Shown here: one piece after another, positions 42,829 to 54,017 of the stretch
How the letters are laid out: every line of letters begins with the position of its first letter
Position numbering within the stretch: position 1 is the stretch's first letter
DNA from: Microdochium bolleyi
Taxonomy: Eukaryota > Ascomycota > Sordariomycetes > Xylariales > Microdochiaceae
Direction: 5' to 3'
Length of the DNA: 64,000 nucleotides
NCBI GenBank assembly: GCA_001566295.1
Contig: KQ964247.1
Coordinates: 1 to 64,000, forward strand
The notes under the pieces: model-generated
What the model saw: the letters and a program-made list of their open reading frames with translations, nothing else
The model's database searches: none
What the model was told of the DNA's origin: nothing
Translations under genes and position numbers: made by a program

Positions 42829-44779
42829 ATGACACCCCCTGACAGCGATGACGACCAGAAAGTCACGACTTCCGGCAAAGATGTCATCGCTATCTCTCAG
42901 TCATCCCCAGATACACCACTGGCTTCGCCGGCGGACTGGCACATAACCGATGAGAGACGCGTCCGACGGAAGTATGTCCATGACGTCCTATCTTGACTAG
43001 TCCCATGAATAGGCATGTGGTTTAGGCTAACTAGAGGCCATTCAGAATCGATGCCTCCGTGCTCCCGCTTCTATTTCTCGGCCTCTTCGTGTTCCAGCTA
43101 GATCGCATGAATCTTGCGAGCGCCTTGACTGCCGGCTTCGCGGCTGACGTGGGTATCGACCAGGACACCATCAACCTCGGCAACCAGCTGATGTACATGG
43201 GCAATGTCGTACTCGAGATCCCGTCCAATATGCTTCTGCAGCGGGTACATCAGATCCTCGCAGATTGACGGACACTTTCTTCTGGTCAGATGACTGATAT
43301 TCGTTCTTAGCTGGGCCCGAGAAAATGGATCTCCGGGCAGATCGTCATGTTTGGCACAACGGCCTGTCTGCAGGTGTTCGTCACAAACCGCACAGGATTC
43401 ATCGCAACGCGGCTCATGCTTGGCCTAACCGAGGCAGGTTACATCCCGGGAGCGATTTACACGCTCTCGACCTGGTACACAAAGACCGAGCTTGCCAAGC
43501 GGGTAGCTTTCTTCTTCTTTGGCATGTTTGGCGGCAACGCAATGAGCCCCCTTTTGGCAGCTGCAATCTTGCAGCTTGAGGGCGCCCAAGGGCTGCGCGG
43601 ATGGCAGTGGCTGTTTCTTGGTATGTTGCGCGGACGAATGACGATCAGCAATGCTGCTATCTGGTTTGTTTGGCTAACGGCGAAGCGTGTACACAGTCGA
43701 GGGCATGTTCACGATCTGCGTCGCCATCGCGCTCTTCCTCCTTCTCCCAGGGTCACCTGACCACCCTCGGCCCCTCGGCTGCGCAGGGGTGGTCAGGTTC
43801 TCAGCTAGAGATCAGGCGATACTGCAGAATCGTGTCGAAGCCGACGACTCCGAGCGGAAACCAGGGGCGCAGGGTATGCGCATCCCATGGAACGTCGTGA
43901 TCAGGACGGTGTGCCACTACCGCCGCTGGCTACACTTTGCGTCCAGCTTCTGCGTCTTCTCGACGTGGAGCCCGCTGACCACGTATACACCGTCGATCAT
44001 CATGTGAGTCACATGATTGTCCTTGGAATCACTGCCTACTGTGCTTCTTCTCTTCTCGAGAGCGAGCGGTGACGATCTTTGACTGACAGCTCATCAGGTC
44101 TCTCGGCTTTCCCCGTATTCAGGCCAACGCCTTGGCCGCCGTGGGCGCATCGCTCGCCCTCGTCGTCATATTCGTTTTCGCTTGGATTAGCGACCGCACG
44201 CAGCAACGAGGGCTGACAGTGATCGCTGGGCAATTCTCGTATCTGATTGTCCTGATCGTGGCGCGCTTCGTGCATCCCCATGCCGGCAGATGGTCGCGCT
44301 GGGGCCTCTGGACGGCAATGAATAGCTTTGCTGTCGGATACCACCCCGCCCACAACACATGGCTGCAGCTCAACTGCAAGGATCCGCGCGAGCGGAGTAT
44401 CAGTATCGCGTGAGTGTTGTCCTCTTGAAGACCCGCCATGCAGACCGAGTGTATGGACCCTGGAAGCTGACAACAAGCCGAAGCATGTGGTGCATGTCAT
44501 CGATCAGCGGCATGATGGTGGGCGCGCGATATTTTCGTGCCGAGGACGGGCCGTTGTAAGTTCACTCTCGCCAGATCCTGGGCCAAGGCTGAGACCAACC
44601 CTTACTAACCCGAGAACATCAGCTACTCTCAAGGGTTGCAGATCATGATTGTGATGGTGTCCGTGGGCATGGTTCTTGCCGTGGGACAAATGGCCGTCTA
44701 TATCGTTCACAACAGGAGAATGGCACAGAAGATGGCGATTGGAGATGACGGTACAGCTCCAATGATATATAGACCGTGA
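42829..44779 (+). CDS. Anion:cation symporter (MFS, allantoate permease/Dal5-like)
   Basis: Exons 42829-42971, 43046-43244, 43311-43620, 43697-44003, 44098-44409, 44484-44555 and 44623-44779 join in phase to 499 aa. Family marks: DERRVRRKIDASVLPLL before helix 1, LFVFQLDRMNLASALTAG, GNQLMYMGNVVLEIPSNMLL, GLTEAGYIPGAIYTLSTWY, LGFPRIQANALAAVG and NSFAVGYHPAHNTWLQLN. About 12 helices. ACS carriers take up organic anions such as allantoate, nicotinate, pantothenate or, for Soa1, sulfonates and sulfate esters. A related carrier lies at 48602 next to a sulfatase. The intron at 44410-44483, with acceptor GAAG, is the least certain. Confidence 0.88.
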
Positions 44780-45016
44780 TGAATTTCTGTGTTCTCGGGT
44801 CTCGACCCCCCAAAATTGTCCCCATATCAATAAGCTTCTCGGCCGGAATGGAAAAAAAAAAAACAGGCGGACCAAAGGCTAGTCCGCGTTCGTTGAATGA
44901 CATCAATCCTGGTATAATAACAGCAAAACATCCTCAATACGCCTATGCCCGCCCCTGAAGCTTCGCTCGACCCAGTGCATATTTTATCCACTTTGTCTTT
45001 GTCTGACCGTATGGCA

Positions 45017-45730
45017 TCACGCCGCTGCCGGATACCTCGACACCTCGCGTAGGTGCTCTGGCGTGCCCAGGGGCTGCATGGTTCCCTGCCCGTAGCGCCG
45101 CTCGGCGACCTTGCAATCGCAATTGTTGCAGAAGTGGCTGACGTGGCTCTTCCAGTTCTTCGCGTAGGGCACGACGGCGCCGCCAAGCGTGGCGAAGAAG
45201 AGGGCTGTGGCTGCGGTGCTGTTTTGTAGGGATCATGTGTTAGCATCGTGCTCGGTTGTCTGCGAAAGACTGGCATGCTATCTGTGGAGCGTAGAGGGGA
45301 CTTACTGCGTGGCCACGGAAGCTTTCTTCTCGACGCGTGTCACCGACCTCCTTTGGCAAAACGGACAGTCGATGGTGTCGGGCTGATCACTGAGGAGATG
45401 CAGGGGCGTGATTGTGTTGGAGCCGGTGTGACGCGACTGGCTCTCGTTCTGTATGACGACTTGCCTGCGCGGCAGGGTTGGAGGTTTCGTGGAGCCAGGT
45501 TGCTGCTGGTGAATCTTGCGCCAGTCGATGTCGGGCTTGATCTCGATGGTCGGCTCGTGCTCGACGACGACTTCTGGGAACCCGCCGTCATCGACTGGCG
45601 CAAGTGGTTGCGGGGGGCATGCTAGCTCTGCTGGTTGTGTCCTCCCATCTGGCGGTGGTCTCGGAGTGTAGATGGGCGGAGCCTCCTGGGTGCCCGTTGA
45701 GCGGACACTGTCACCTCGGGGGGGCTCCAT
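45017..45730 (-). CDS. LITAF-domain protein
   Basis: Exons 45730-45306 and 45218-45017 (87-nt intron) give 208 aa. The first 118 residues are Pro-rich and probably disordered. The LITAF zinc ribbon follows: CPFC (Cys122, Cys125), a moderately hydrophobic middle segment, and HFCNNC (His170, Cys172, Cys175), the HxCxxC half. LITAF proteins sit on the cytoplasmic face of endosomal or plasma membranes by an in-plane hydrophobic stretch. The 5' part of the frame is open further upstream, but ATG 45730 is the first with coding-like sequence after it. No link to its neighbours is evident. Confidence 0.82.
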
Positions 45731-46508
45731 GGAGCAGAGGTGATTCAGCGTGTCAAGGCTGGGCAGCAGAATAATTGGGCGTATTTCAGACCAAGGATGT
45801 AGAGAGTCGCCGGTGGTTTCGTCAGGTGTAAGAATGGTGTCGGAAAAGACGGAAATCGATGAAGTGAGCACGATGGCCCCAGAAAATAGGCAGAAACGCC
45901 CTTGGGAGCTCATATACTTCAGCGTAGGAATCGGAGCCTCCAGAGCTAGGCCCGAATCCTTGAGAATGCCAGCTTCAGGCTGTGCAGCTTCAGTGCTTTG
46001 TGGGGATGACGTGCACATACCCCCAGGGGGGCAAGGTTATTTGCAGCCCAACACGCGAGAAGAGCCCCTCCGCAGTGCTATTGAGGGACCAGGCCCGAGT
46101 GCGAGTGCGCAAGCGGTGTTGCAGCTGCGCGCCTGAAGGTGAGGACCCTGCCTCACCGCGAATCGCTGCCAGTCTGGCACAAGTCTGCATCCTTCTGCTG
46201 CTTGGGGCATATTGTGCGCCCCGCCAAGGCGGCCTTGTGCTGCGGCGAGTTGGTGGATTTGGACTCTATTTACAGATCTGTCAGAATGCGGAAAGAAAGC
46301 TGGATTGGGAAGAAGCTAGCAAGCTCTCAGCCTCAGCACAGTTGTCTCCGTCTGCACAGTTTTTTGCCACCTTGCTGCAGCATGCAATTAAAGCCTGTAG
46401 ACCTTTTTGACCACGAGATTGCGGGCTGGTGCCGCCGGATCCAGGATGCAGACTTGAATGCCTATCAGCATAGACAAGCATTCGACCTTGAGTTTCCATC
46501 AACAAAAC
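45731..46508. other. Intergenic stretch
   Basis: No supported gene; ends at the sugar-transporter relic. Confidence 0.4.
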
Positions 46509-46690
46509 CACTTGTACAAGGTCTTTGTCTTTAGCCTCTTCTACACGCCCATTAGCATCACTTCATGGGTCTACCCAACCGTTGTTTTCCCCGCCGAGGT
46601 CTGCGGTCTTGGAAACGCGACCACGACCTTCACCAACTGGTTGCTCATCGCAGCCGAATGGAGCATCACTGCAAACCCAATGTGTCTCCA
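46509..46690 (+). pseudogene. Relic of an MFS sugar transporter (internal fragment)
   Basis: About 60 codons read FVFSLFYTPISITSWVYPT, then VVFPAEVCGLGNATTTFTNW, the region around helix 10-11 of hexose-transporter-like proteins, where YPTE-[IV]-FP-x-E-x-R is expected. Two key positions are changed (Glu to Val, Arg to Cys). Neither the rest of the transporter nor a start codon is nearby, and the fragment stops just before the sulfatase's 3' end. It is a decayed piece of a lost gene. Confidence 0.6.
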
Positions 46691-46722
46691 GCTGGCTCCC
46701 GTGATTCATGACCCCACGCACA

Positions 46723-48090
46723 TCACCAGTCCGCCTTCAAAGGATCTGGCGGCGCCGGGTCGTTCCTCAGGCTCTTCGCAAAGCCCAACCGCATCCTGGC
46801 CATGGGCTGCATGACCCAGGTGTTGTACACGGCCACGTCCGTCTCCTCCTTCGGGTCTCGCGTGAGGTTGAATAGATACGGGCTCTCGAGCCTGCCCTGG
46901 CCCTCGTTCACCTTGGGCTCCCAGACCAGGTGAAGCTTCCACTCGCGCCACTTGATCGCGCGCAGCTCGCTCTTGATGTAGAAGAGGAAGCCTTCGCGCG
47001 GGGACTTTGTGGTTTCGGGCTTGGTGAAGAAACTCGTCTGGTCGATCCCGTCGATCGGACGGTCCTGCGGCACGGTGGCGCCGGCGATGGAGATGATCGT
47101 GGTGAAGATGTCCGTCACGTGGACGATCTCGTTGGACGTCACGCCCTGGGGCACCTTGCCCGGCCACCGGATCATGAACGGCACGCGCAGACTGCCCTCC
47201 ATGGCGGTGTGGTATGTACCTGTCCAGGGACCCGCGGTGCCGCGGTAGGGAGGACGGAACTCTGGTCCGTTATCTGAGGCGAAGATGACGACTGTGTTTA
47301 CTCTGACTGCCGTGGGCAAGGTCTCGATGTGGTCGAGGAGCTGGCCCACACGGTGGTCCATCTCGACCATGGAGTCCGCAAAGTCGCCGTTGCCCGTCTT
47401 GCCGGCAAAGTCTGTGTGTGGTAGCGTTGGAAAGTGCAAGTGTACGAGCGGGTGGTAGAGGAAAAAGGGTTTGCTGGTCGAAGACGACGGGTCCACTGCG
47501 ACTTGCCGGCTCAGCCAGTCCTTGGACTTTTCCACTAGGTCGTGGTCTATCCTCCGCCGCTGATTGAGGTCGTACACACAGACCTTCTCTGATTCGGTCC
47601 CAGCCTGGCCCTGCATAATGTACCCAAACTCGGCCGCGTCGCTGGCGAAGCCGACGGCCGTGGGGAACTGCGTCTCGTCCGTGGTGCGGGGGATGCCGTA
47701 CCACTCGTCGAAGCCGCGGTCTGAAGGGAAGCGACCGTGGATGTCGCCGAGATGCCACTTGCCGAAATGGGCGCTCGTGTAGCCCACGCTACGCAGGATC
47801 TCAGGCAGGGTCTTCTCCCAGGGTGTCAGTCCCTGCGGCAGCCCCGGAGGTACCGACTGCAGACACCCCGTGCGGATGGGATGCCGGCCCGTCATGAGGG
47901 CGGATCGGGTCGGCACGCAGTCGCTCTCGACATTGAAGTTGTGCAGCAGAAGGCTCTGCCTGGCAAGAGCATCTATGCGAGGCGTCGGGGCTCCACGGAG
48001 GGCACCGCCGCCGTAGCAGCCCAGCTCGCCCCAGCCGAGGTTGTCGGCGAGGATGAGCACGACGTTGGGTTTGTTGGGGTCGGTCGACAT
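46723..48090 (-). CDS. Arylsulfatase-like sulfatase
   Basis: A single exon of 455 aa. NVVLILADNLGWGELGCYGGG gives the N-terminal metal-binding strand; the second Asp of the common DD pair is Asn, as in a known subgroup. Cys58 in DCVPTRSALMTGRHP is the CxPxR site that is converted to formylglycine. GKWHLG, a second sulfatase signature, is present near residue 112, and FASDNGPEF supplies further metal ligands. No signal peptide is seen, so it probably acts in the cell on an imported sulfate ester. It is divergent from the symporter gene at 48602 with 511 bases between start codons. Confidence 0.93.
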   Translation of the reverse strand: MSTDPNKPNVVLILADNLGWGELGCYGGGALRGAPTPRIDALARQSLLLHNFNVESDCVPTRSALMTGRHPIRTGCLQSVPPGLPQGLTPWEKTLPEILRSVGYTSAHFGKWHLGDIHGRFPSDRGFDEWYGIPRTTDETQFPTAVGFASDAAEFGYIMQGQAGTESEKVCVYDLNQRRRIDHDLVEKSKDWLSRQVAVDPSSSTSKPFFLYHPLVHLHFPTLPHTDFAGKTGNGDFADSMVEMDHRVGQLLDHIETLPTAVRVNTVVIFASDNGPEFRPPYRGTAGPWTGTYHTAMEGSLRVPFMIRWPGKVPQGVTSNEIVHVTDIFTTIISIAGATVPQDRPIDGIDQTSFFTKPETTKSPREGFLFYIKSELRAIKWREWKLHLVWEPKVNEGQGRLESPYLFNLTRDPKEETDVAVYNTWVMQPMARMRLGFAKSLRNDPAPPDPLKADW

Positions 48091-48601
48091 GTCGCTCTAC
48101 TGGTGTTTTATGTCTGGTCTGGATCCTGCCGAGCGAGGCGCGCGCCAAGTACATGGGCGAAGGGTGGGACGGGAGAAGGCGAACGGGAGATGGGTCGAGG
48201 AAGAGCGGCTGGACAATCGCCAATGGCATCAGACGAGTCTCGGATGGCGACAGGAAGAAAAAGGTCGGGAGATGTCCGATGTTGAGTGACGTGATCCGGC
48301 GGCGGTGGTTTGTTGGACGGACTCGGGCTCCGTCTTGTTATCTATTGCGCGAGTCATTCGGCGCCGCCGCACGGGACACGGAGTCCAAGTCCGAAGGGGC
48401 ACCCCGGTAACCCGGCTCCGACCTCGCCGTCTCGGGACGAGCTTCCATGGCGTCAGCCGACCTTGGCCAGCTATCTACATAGATGTCCTGTCCGACAGGT
48501 CCTGCCTTGGAAGTTGGACCTGGGCCAGTTCGTCGGCACCGTCTCCTGGCTACATCCTCTTCGTCAGACACTCTTCATCCTCGTCCGTTCGCCTCGCCGA
48601 C
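48091..48601. promoter_or_regulatory. Divergent promoter region, sulfatase and symporter
   Basis: Contains ATGGCATCAG (48223-48232) and ATGGCGTCAG (48447-48456). Each matches nine of ten positions of ATGRYRYCAT, the site recalled for the sulfur regulator Cys3/MetR. Confidence 0.4.
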
Positions 48602-50389
48602 ATGACGGCGCATACCGCCGATCCTGAGCCTGCCCCAGCCTACGAGAAGCAGGGCGATGCCGGCTCAGAAGCCAGCCCCGAGACTGCCGCTGTCGTCAAC
48701 ATCGACAATGGGCAGGCTGCCATCACCAAGGACTGGTCGGTCGCAGACGAGCGCGCCGTAGTCAGGAAGTAGGTTTCTCCTCGACTTTCTTCGCATCTAG
48801 TCACGTCCACGTGCCCCCCATGCTCAGTCTTTAATGATGCGGGTTGCACAGGCTCGATAGTCTGCTCATGCCCCTGCTTGTGCTGGGCTTTTTCGCCCTC
48901 CAGCTCGACCGCAGCAACATCTCGAATGCCCTGACCTCGACCATCACCCAGGACCTCCGCGTCTCTCGCGCCGACATCAACGGAGGCAACCAGCTGCAGC
49001 TTGCCGGTATCATCATCGCCGAGATCCCGGCCAACTTGCTACTGCAAAAGATCGGCACCTCGCTGTGGCTGACGATCCAATGCTTCTGCTGGGGCATGAT
49101 TGGCACGTTCCAGGCCTTTATCACCAACAGGGGCTCCTACTTCGCCACGCGCTTCCTCCTCGGTTTCTTCGAGGCTGGCTACATCCCCGGCTCCATGCTG
49201 ACCATGAGCCTTTTCTACACACGCAAGGAGATTGCCCTACGCACTGCCGTCTTCTACTTTGGCAACTACTTCTCAGCTGGCACCGGCTCCCTCATTGCCG
49301 CCGGCGTGCTCCGGATGGATGGCACGCACGGCTGGGCAGGGTGGCGATGGCTATTCCTGAGTATGTCGTTCCTACTTCCCATCTTGTCCTTGCCTTTGTC
49401 CTTGCCCTTGCCCGTGCCGTACTCTATTACCTTGCTGACACTTCCATTCCTTTGCGTGTATAGTCGACGGCTCCATGACGCTCATCATGTGTATCGTCTT
49501 CATCCTGCTCCTCCCTGCGACACCCTTGCGCACGCTGCCCCTGTGCCGCATCAAAGCCCTTGACATATTCTCCGACCGCGAGCGCCAGATCATGAACTCG
49601 CGCATTCTGATCGACGATCCGAGCAAGACTGAGCCCTTCCACCGGCTCGGCCTGAGGCCCATCCTCCAGACGCTCGCCGACTACCGCCTCTGGTGCCACG
49701 TGGCCATCAACCTGCTTGGCCTCGTCCCCAAGGGCGGGCTGGCGCTCTACTCTCCCACCATCATCAAGTCACTAGGCTTCTCCACGACCGAGGCCAACGC
49801 ACTGTCTTCCATCTCCAACTACGGCGTCTGCATTCTCTCATTTGCCGTGTCCTGGGCCTCGGACGCCACCGGGGTCCGCGGGCCCTGGTGCGTCCTCACC
49901 TGCGTGTTCCCCATGGTCTTTGCCGGCGCGCTCTACGGTCTCCCGCTCTCCACGGGCGCCTGGACGCGCTTCGCCGTCTTCACGCTGCTAGCCTCAGGCA
50001 ACGGCATCGTGCAGACGCTCAACGACGCCTGGCTGAGTTCCAACGCGACCAGCCACCGCCAGCGCAGCATCGGGCTTGCCCTAGCCGTCATCGGAAGCAA
50101 CCTTGGGGGGCTGGCGGGACAGCAGCTCTTCCAGGACAGCGACGCGCCATACTACTCCAAGGCCTTCGTCGCCGTGCTCTGCCTATACGCCGCCAGCATG
50201 CTCATGATCTGCGTCACCATGGCCGTCTACTGGCGCTGGAACAAGCGGCTCGATGACACCGAGGGCGCAAGCCGCCCAGCCGTCGTCTCTGCTGCCGAAG
50301 TGAATGCCGATCCAGAGCAGGCGGTCACCGTGTCTGGCATGTCCAGCCGGGATGACGGAGGCACTGTGAGAAGGCGGTATGAGTTGTAG
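48602..50389 (+). CDS. Anion:cation symporter (MFS, Dal5/Soa1-like)
   Basis: Exons 48602-48768, 48852-49360 and 49464-50389 (introns 83 and 103 nt) give 533 aa. Marks: LDSLLMPLLVLGFFALQLDR, SNISNALTSTITQDL, GGNQLQLAGIIIAEIPANLL, GFFEAGYIPGSMLTMSLFY, and LNDAWLSSNATSHRQRSIGL near helix 11. It has about 12 helices with hydrophilic ends. The yeast member Soa1 carries sulfonates and sulfate esters, and the head-to-head placement with a cytoplasmic-type sulfatase makes a sulfate ester the natural guess for its substrate. That is inference from position; ACS carriers handle many anions. Confidence 0.9.
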
Positions 50390-50919
50390 AGTCGGAATTT
50401 GGGCAACCTTTTATCTTTTTCACGCTGGGTTCTCGGATTTGTCCTGCCAGATTTGATTAAGGGAGGGGATTATGGGGAATTGCGTTTCTGCTAGTTAGAT
50501 GGCCACACGCAAGCATAACTCGGACACGGCATCCGGGAGGACCTTGCCTTCTAATCATTGAGATTATACCATGACTTGAAGTGCTCCACGGTTACAATTA
50601 TATATCTTGGAGCAATGTATCAAGCGTGCCCATATCCTCGAGGTGGCGCAAGCGGCCCCTAGAGACACGTGCCCTCTCCTGGCTTCGTCCCCTGTTGTGC
50701 TCCCGATGACGTGCTGTTGCTGCGAACTGACGACTCGCGCTAATGTGGAACCCCTGTTCTCAGCCCCAGCACACCTCGGCCGGCTGAGATCCGACGGGAC
50801 GCAAGTGAAGTGGTCGCTCGGACTGCAACGAGATACCCAAGTCGTAATGAAGCCGAGTCCTCTCTCACACCGCCGTCGATCCTCTAAGGGCCTGCCTCAG
50901 ATCGTCGCAGCTCATCACA
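50390..50919. other. Intergenic stretch
   Basis: 3' flank of the symporter gene and promoter of the next regulator; no feature recognised. Confidence 0.45.
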
Positions 50920-53883
50920 TGCAGCCACGCAGCACCAGACAGATCTCGTGAGCAGCGGCCTTACCCCCTCCACCGGGCCAAGATCGTGCCCCAGGGTGGT
51001 TTGACACTGACACTTGCTGAGAAAACCACACCAGGTGTAAACGCTGCCAGTCGCGCAAGATCAAGTGCTCGCGCACGAGCCCCTGCGTCAACTGCGCGGG
51101 CGCGGGACTGCCCTGCGAGTTCCGCGGCGGCGATGGCAGCCGCAAGTTCCCCGTGTCTCGCGGCTACGTCGAGTCGCTCGAGAGCCAGGTCGCCACGCTG
51201 GAGCAATTCCTCGCGAGGCTCAAGGACACGCCTGCCGGGGAGGAGCGGGACGCACTCGTCGACGGCATCCCGCTACCCGACCATGATCGACAGCGAGCCG
51301 GGCATCCGGCTGTACCGGTAGATGTGGCTGGCAGTGGCAACGGCAGCGCGCACGGCGCCGGGCCGTTGCCCGATCACGGAAGCCACGGGGGTGGGAAAGT
51401 GGCGGACCGAGATGCGCAGGAGTTGGCAGTCCTCTTGAGGGATAAGGCTGTGCTTCTGCCCAGCGATGGTGAGAGTGAGTATTATCCTTCCACTATCTGG
51501 CTTTTGCTACGCTCACAACCGGCAGGCAGCCTCATCTACCATGGTCCCACGAGCATCTTCAGTGGAGCCCTGGGTGGTGACGGTGGCGGTAGCAGCGGCG
51601 CGGACGACATGACGTCTGAGACCACCGCAACGAGCGGGCCCTTCAATGCGGTCAGAACAAGGTCCGGCGGCCTGCCACTGTCCCTCGGGCCCTGCCTGGA
51701 CGCCGGTGAGCGCCGCATGAGCGAGTGCATCGCCCTCTTCTTCCGCTGGCAGTATCCGCAGTTCATGTTCATCGACCGCGAGGCTTTTATCCTCGACTTC
51801 CGCAGCCGCGCATTTGGTGGGCAGTTCTGCTCCGCGGCCCTCGTCAACGCCATCTGCGCGATTGGGGCGCTCATGGCGCCTTCGGCCGGCCGGGCCAGCG
51901 GACACGATGCGAGCGAATATGCCGCCGCTGCCAAGAGCCTGCTGCTCGGCCCGGGCATGTCGACGCCGCACACGACCTCGGTACAGGCGCTGCTTTGCTG
52001 CGGGTTCTATGACATCGGCCAGGGCAACTTCTCGGAAGGGTGGCTCTACTCTGGTAAGTTTGTGTTCACTCCCGTGCTGTTGCCCCCCCCCCCCCCCTTG
52101 GATAGCATCCGGGTCCAGAAAATTGATGCTGACTTTCCGAGTGCCCAGGCATGGCGTTTCGCATGGGACAGGACCTTGGTTTCCAGCGCGACCCCGAGAC
52201 GTGGATCCGGTCGGGCGCCCGGGGCCAGGTCGTGTCTGAGCAACAGGAGTTCCGCCGGCGCATTTACTGGGGCTGTTACATCTCTGACAAGTGAGTCAGA
52301 AGGGATCCGCTTTGGTGGCAGCTGCAAGCGCCATACTGATGGTTGATATCCTTCTCTAGATTCCTCAGTCTCTTCCTCGGTAGACCGTGCGTTATGCATG
52401 AGCTCGACGCAGATGTCAAGCCCAGCCAGCCAAAGCTGTAAGCATTGTGCTATCTCTCTCTCGCTCTCCTTTCTTTGTCGATCAGCTGCGGTCTTCTAGC
52501 TTGACAGGGCATCAGCATCATCATCGACCGGCACTGTTGGTAAAGCCACGTTTGCTGATAATGCCCGTATCTCATCTCTTTCGTCAATAGGCAAGGCATG
52601 ATCCACAGCGACTGGCTGCACGAGCGCGGGCTAGGCCACCTGCAGGATCCGGCGCCGACCGTGCCCAAGCTGGCACTCATGTTCAACAAGCAGATCGAGA
52701 TCGGCAAGCTTATCCGCGAGGGCTTGGCGGTGGTGCACGCGCCGCCGCAGCTGGACGACGCAGCGCGGCGAGCGGGAGCAGGGGGAGTAGGAGGAGTGGT
52801 TGGAGGCTCTGCGGAGCTTTCCTTGAGTAGCATCAACGCGAGGCTGTTGCGCTTCAGAGAGCAGCTGCCGTCTGAGATGCGTCTCAAGGAGTGGTCTTCG
52901 CTATCGGAGCAAGTTCAACCCCATCTGGCAGTGCTACAGTAAGTCGTCAAGCCGTTTTTGGCTTCCCGTCAGACTGGCAGTGACTGACGACCCCCATCGG
53001 TAGTGTCTTGTACCACTCGACCTTGATATCACTCAACCAGCCGTTCCTTGGCGGACAGGCCTCGGTGCCATCATCATCGCCGTCGTCAGCATCGGCGTCA
53101 GCTAGCACCGGTACCCTCACCACAGCAGGCCCGGCAGCGGTCTGCATCGAGTCGGCCGAGAGAGTCCTGCACATCCTGAAACGCTTCAAGGCGCAGCACG
53201 GCCTAGCCCACGCGCCCCTAGCCCATGTACATGGGGCAATCTGTGCCGTGAGCGCCGTGCTGGCGGTCCAACGTCACCACGAAAGGACTACCGGCGGACG
53301 GATCAGGGTCAGCCGTACTATGGGCCTAGTACGAGCATTTGTCGAGTTACTTGGCGGCCTCGAGCAGACCTGGGTCATTGCTGGCAAGGCTCGACGTCGG
53401 GTCGAAGACCTCCTTGACCGCCCGGCCAAAGCCGAGGGTCCCCGCAGACTCTACCCTTTGGACGACGCCATCAACAGACCTCCTTACTATGATACCACGG
53501 AAAAGGTTTCAAAAGCCCGAGCGGCTGTGGCAATGTATCAAAACCAGCATGGTGCCCAGCCGGGAGACAGCACGATCCATCACGGGGTCGGAGTTTCAGC
53601 CTCATCTGAAAAGGAGGCGGTCACAAGCGACAGCAGCAGACATGCGTGGTGGGGCCTCGAACTTGAGAGTTTGCCACAGGAAGCTGATCTGGAACCCGAA
53701 GAGAGCCAGGGTACTGGCTTAGACTGGAGCACGGCGGGTATTGATGCCGGATCAAGTGCTGCTGACCTTGCTGGTGACAGTGCTCCTAGCGTGGTTCATG
53801 ATATGCCGTGGGGGGCGGCAGAGGACGTCTGGATGATGCCTGGATACTCGATGGAGATTGAGTCGCCGTCAGGGACATACTAA
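50920..53883 (+). CDS. Zn2Cys6 transcription factor next to the sulfatase/symporter pair
   Basis: Exons 50920-50948, 51035-51474, 51526-52053, 52149-52290, 52360-52437, 52591-52938 and 53004-53883 join in phase to 814 aa. The 29-nt first exon (MQPRSTRQIS) is joined to the cluster: Cys11, 14, 21, 27, 30 and 37, with CKRCQSRKIKC and CVNCAGAGLPC. A heptad-like stretch follows (RGYVESLESQVATLEQFLARL), suggesting dimerisation. The middle domain has FFRWQYPQFMFIDREAF, GMAFRMGQDLGFQRDP and RRRIYWGCYISDKFLSLFLG, as in typical fungal_trans proteins. A C run of about twelve lies in the third intron. It is a candidate regulator of the neighbouring symporter and sulfatase by position only. Confidence 0.9.
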
Positions 53884-54017
53884 CCCTTTTGACCTCGAGA
53901 TGGCTTATGCCGTTAGGTCCAGTGGGTACACTTTCAATACTTATACTTAGGGGAGTAGCATTTCGTCCTAAGTTTCTATCAATGAAAACACATATACAAG
54001 ATCTGTAGGCCTCTCCT

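Noticed and set aside
42117..42835. Open frames of 144 and 201 codons on the minus strand
   Set aside because: No domain, leader, introns or coding-like composition; they overlap each other in different frames.
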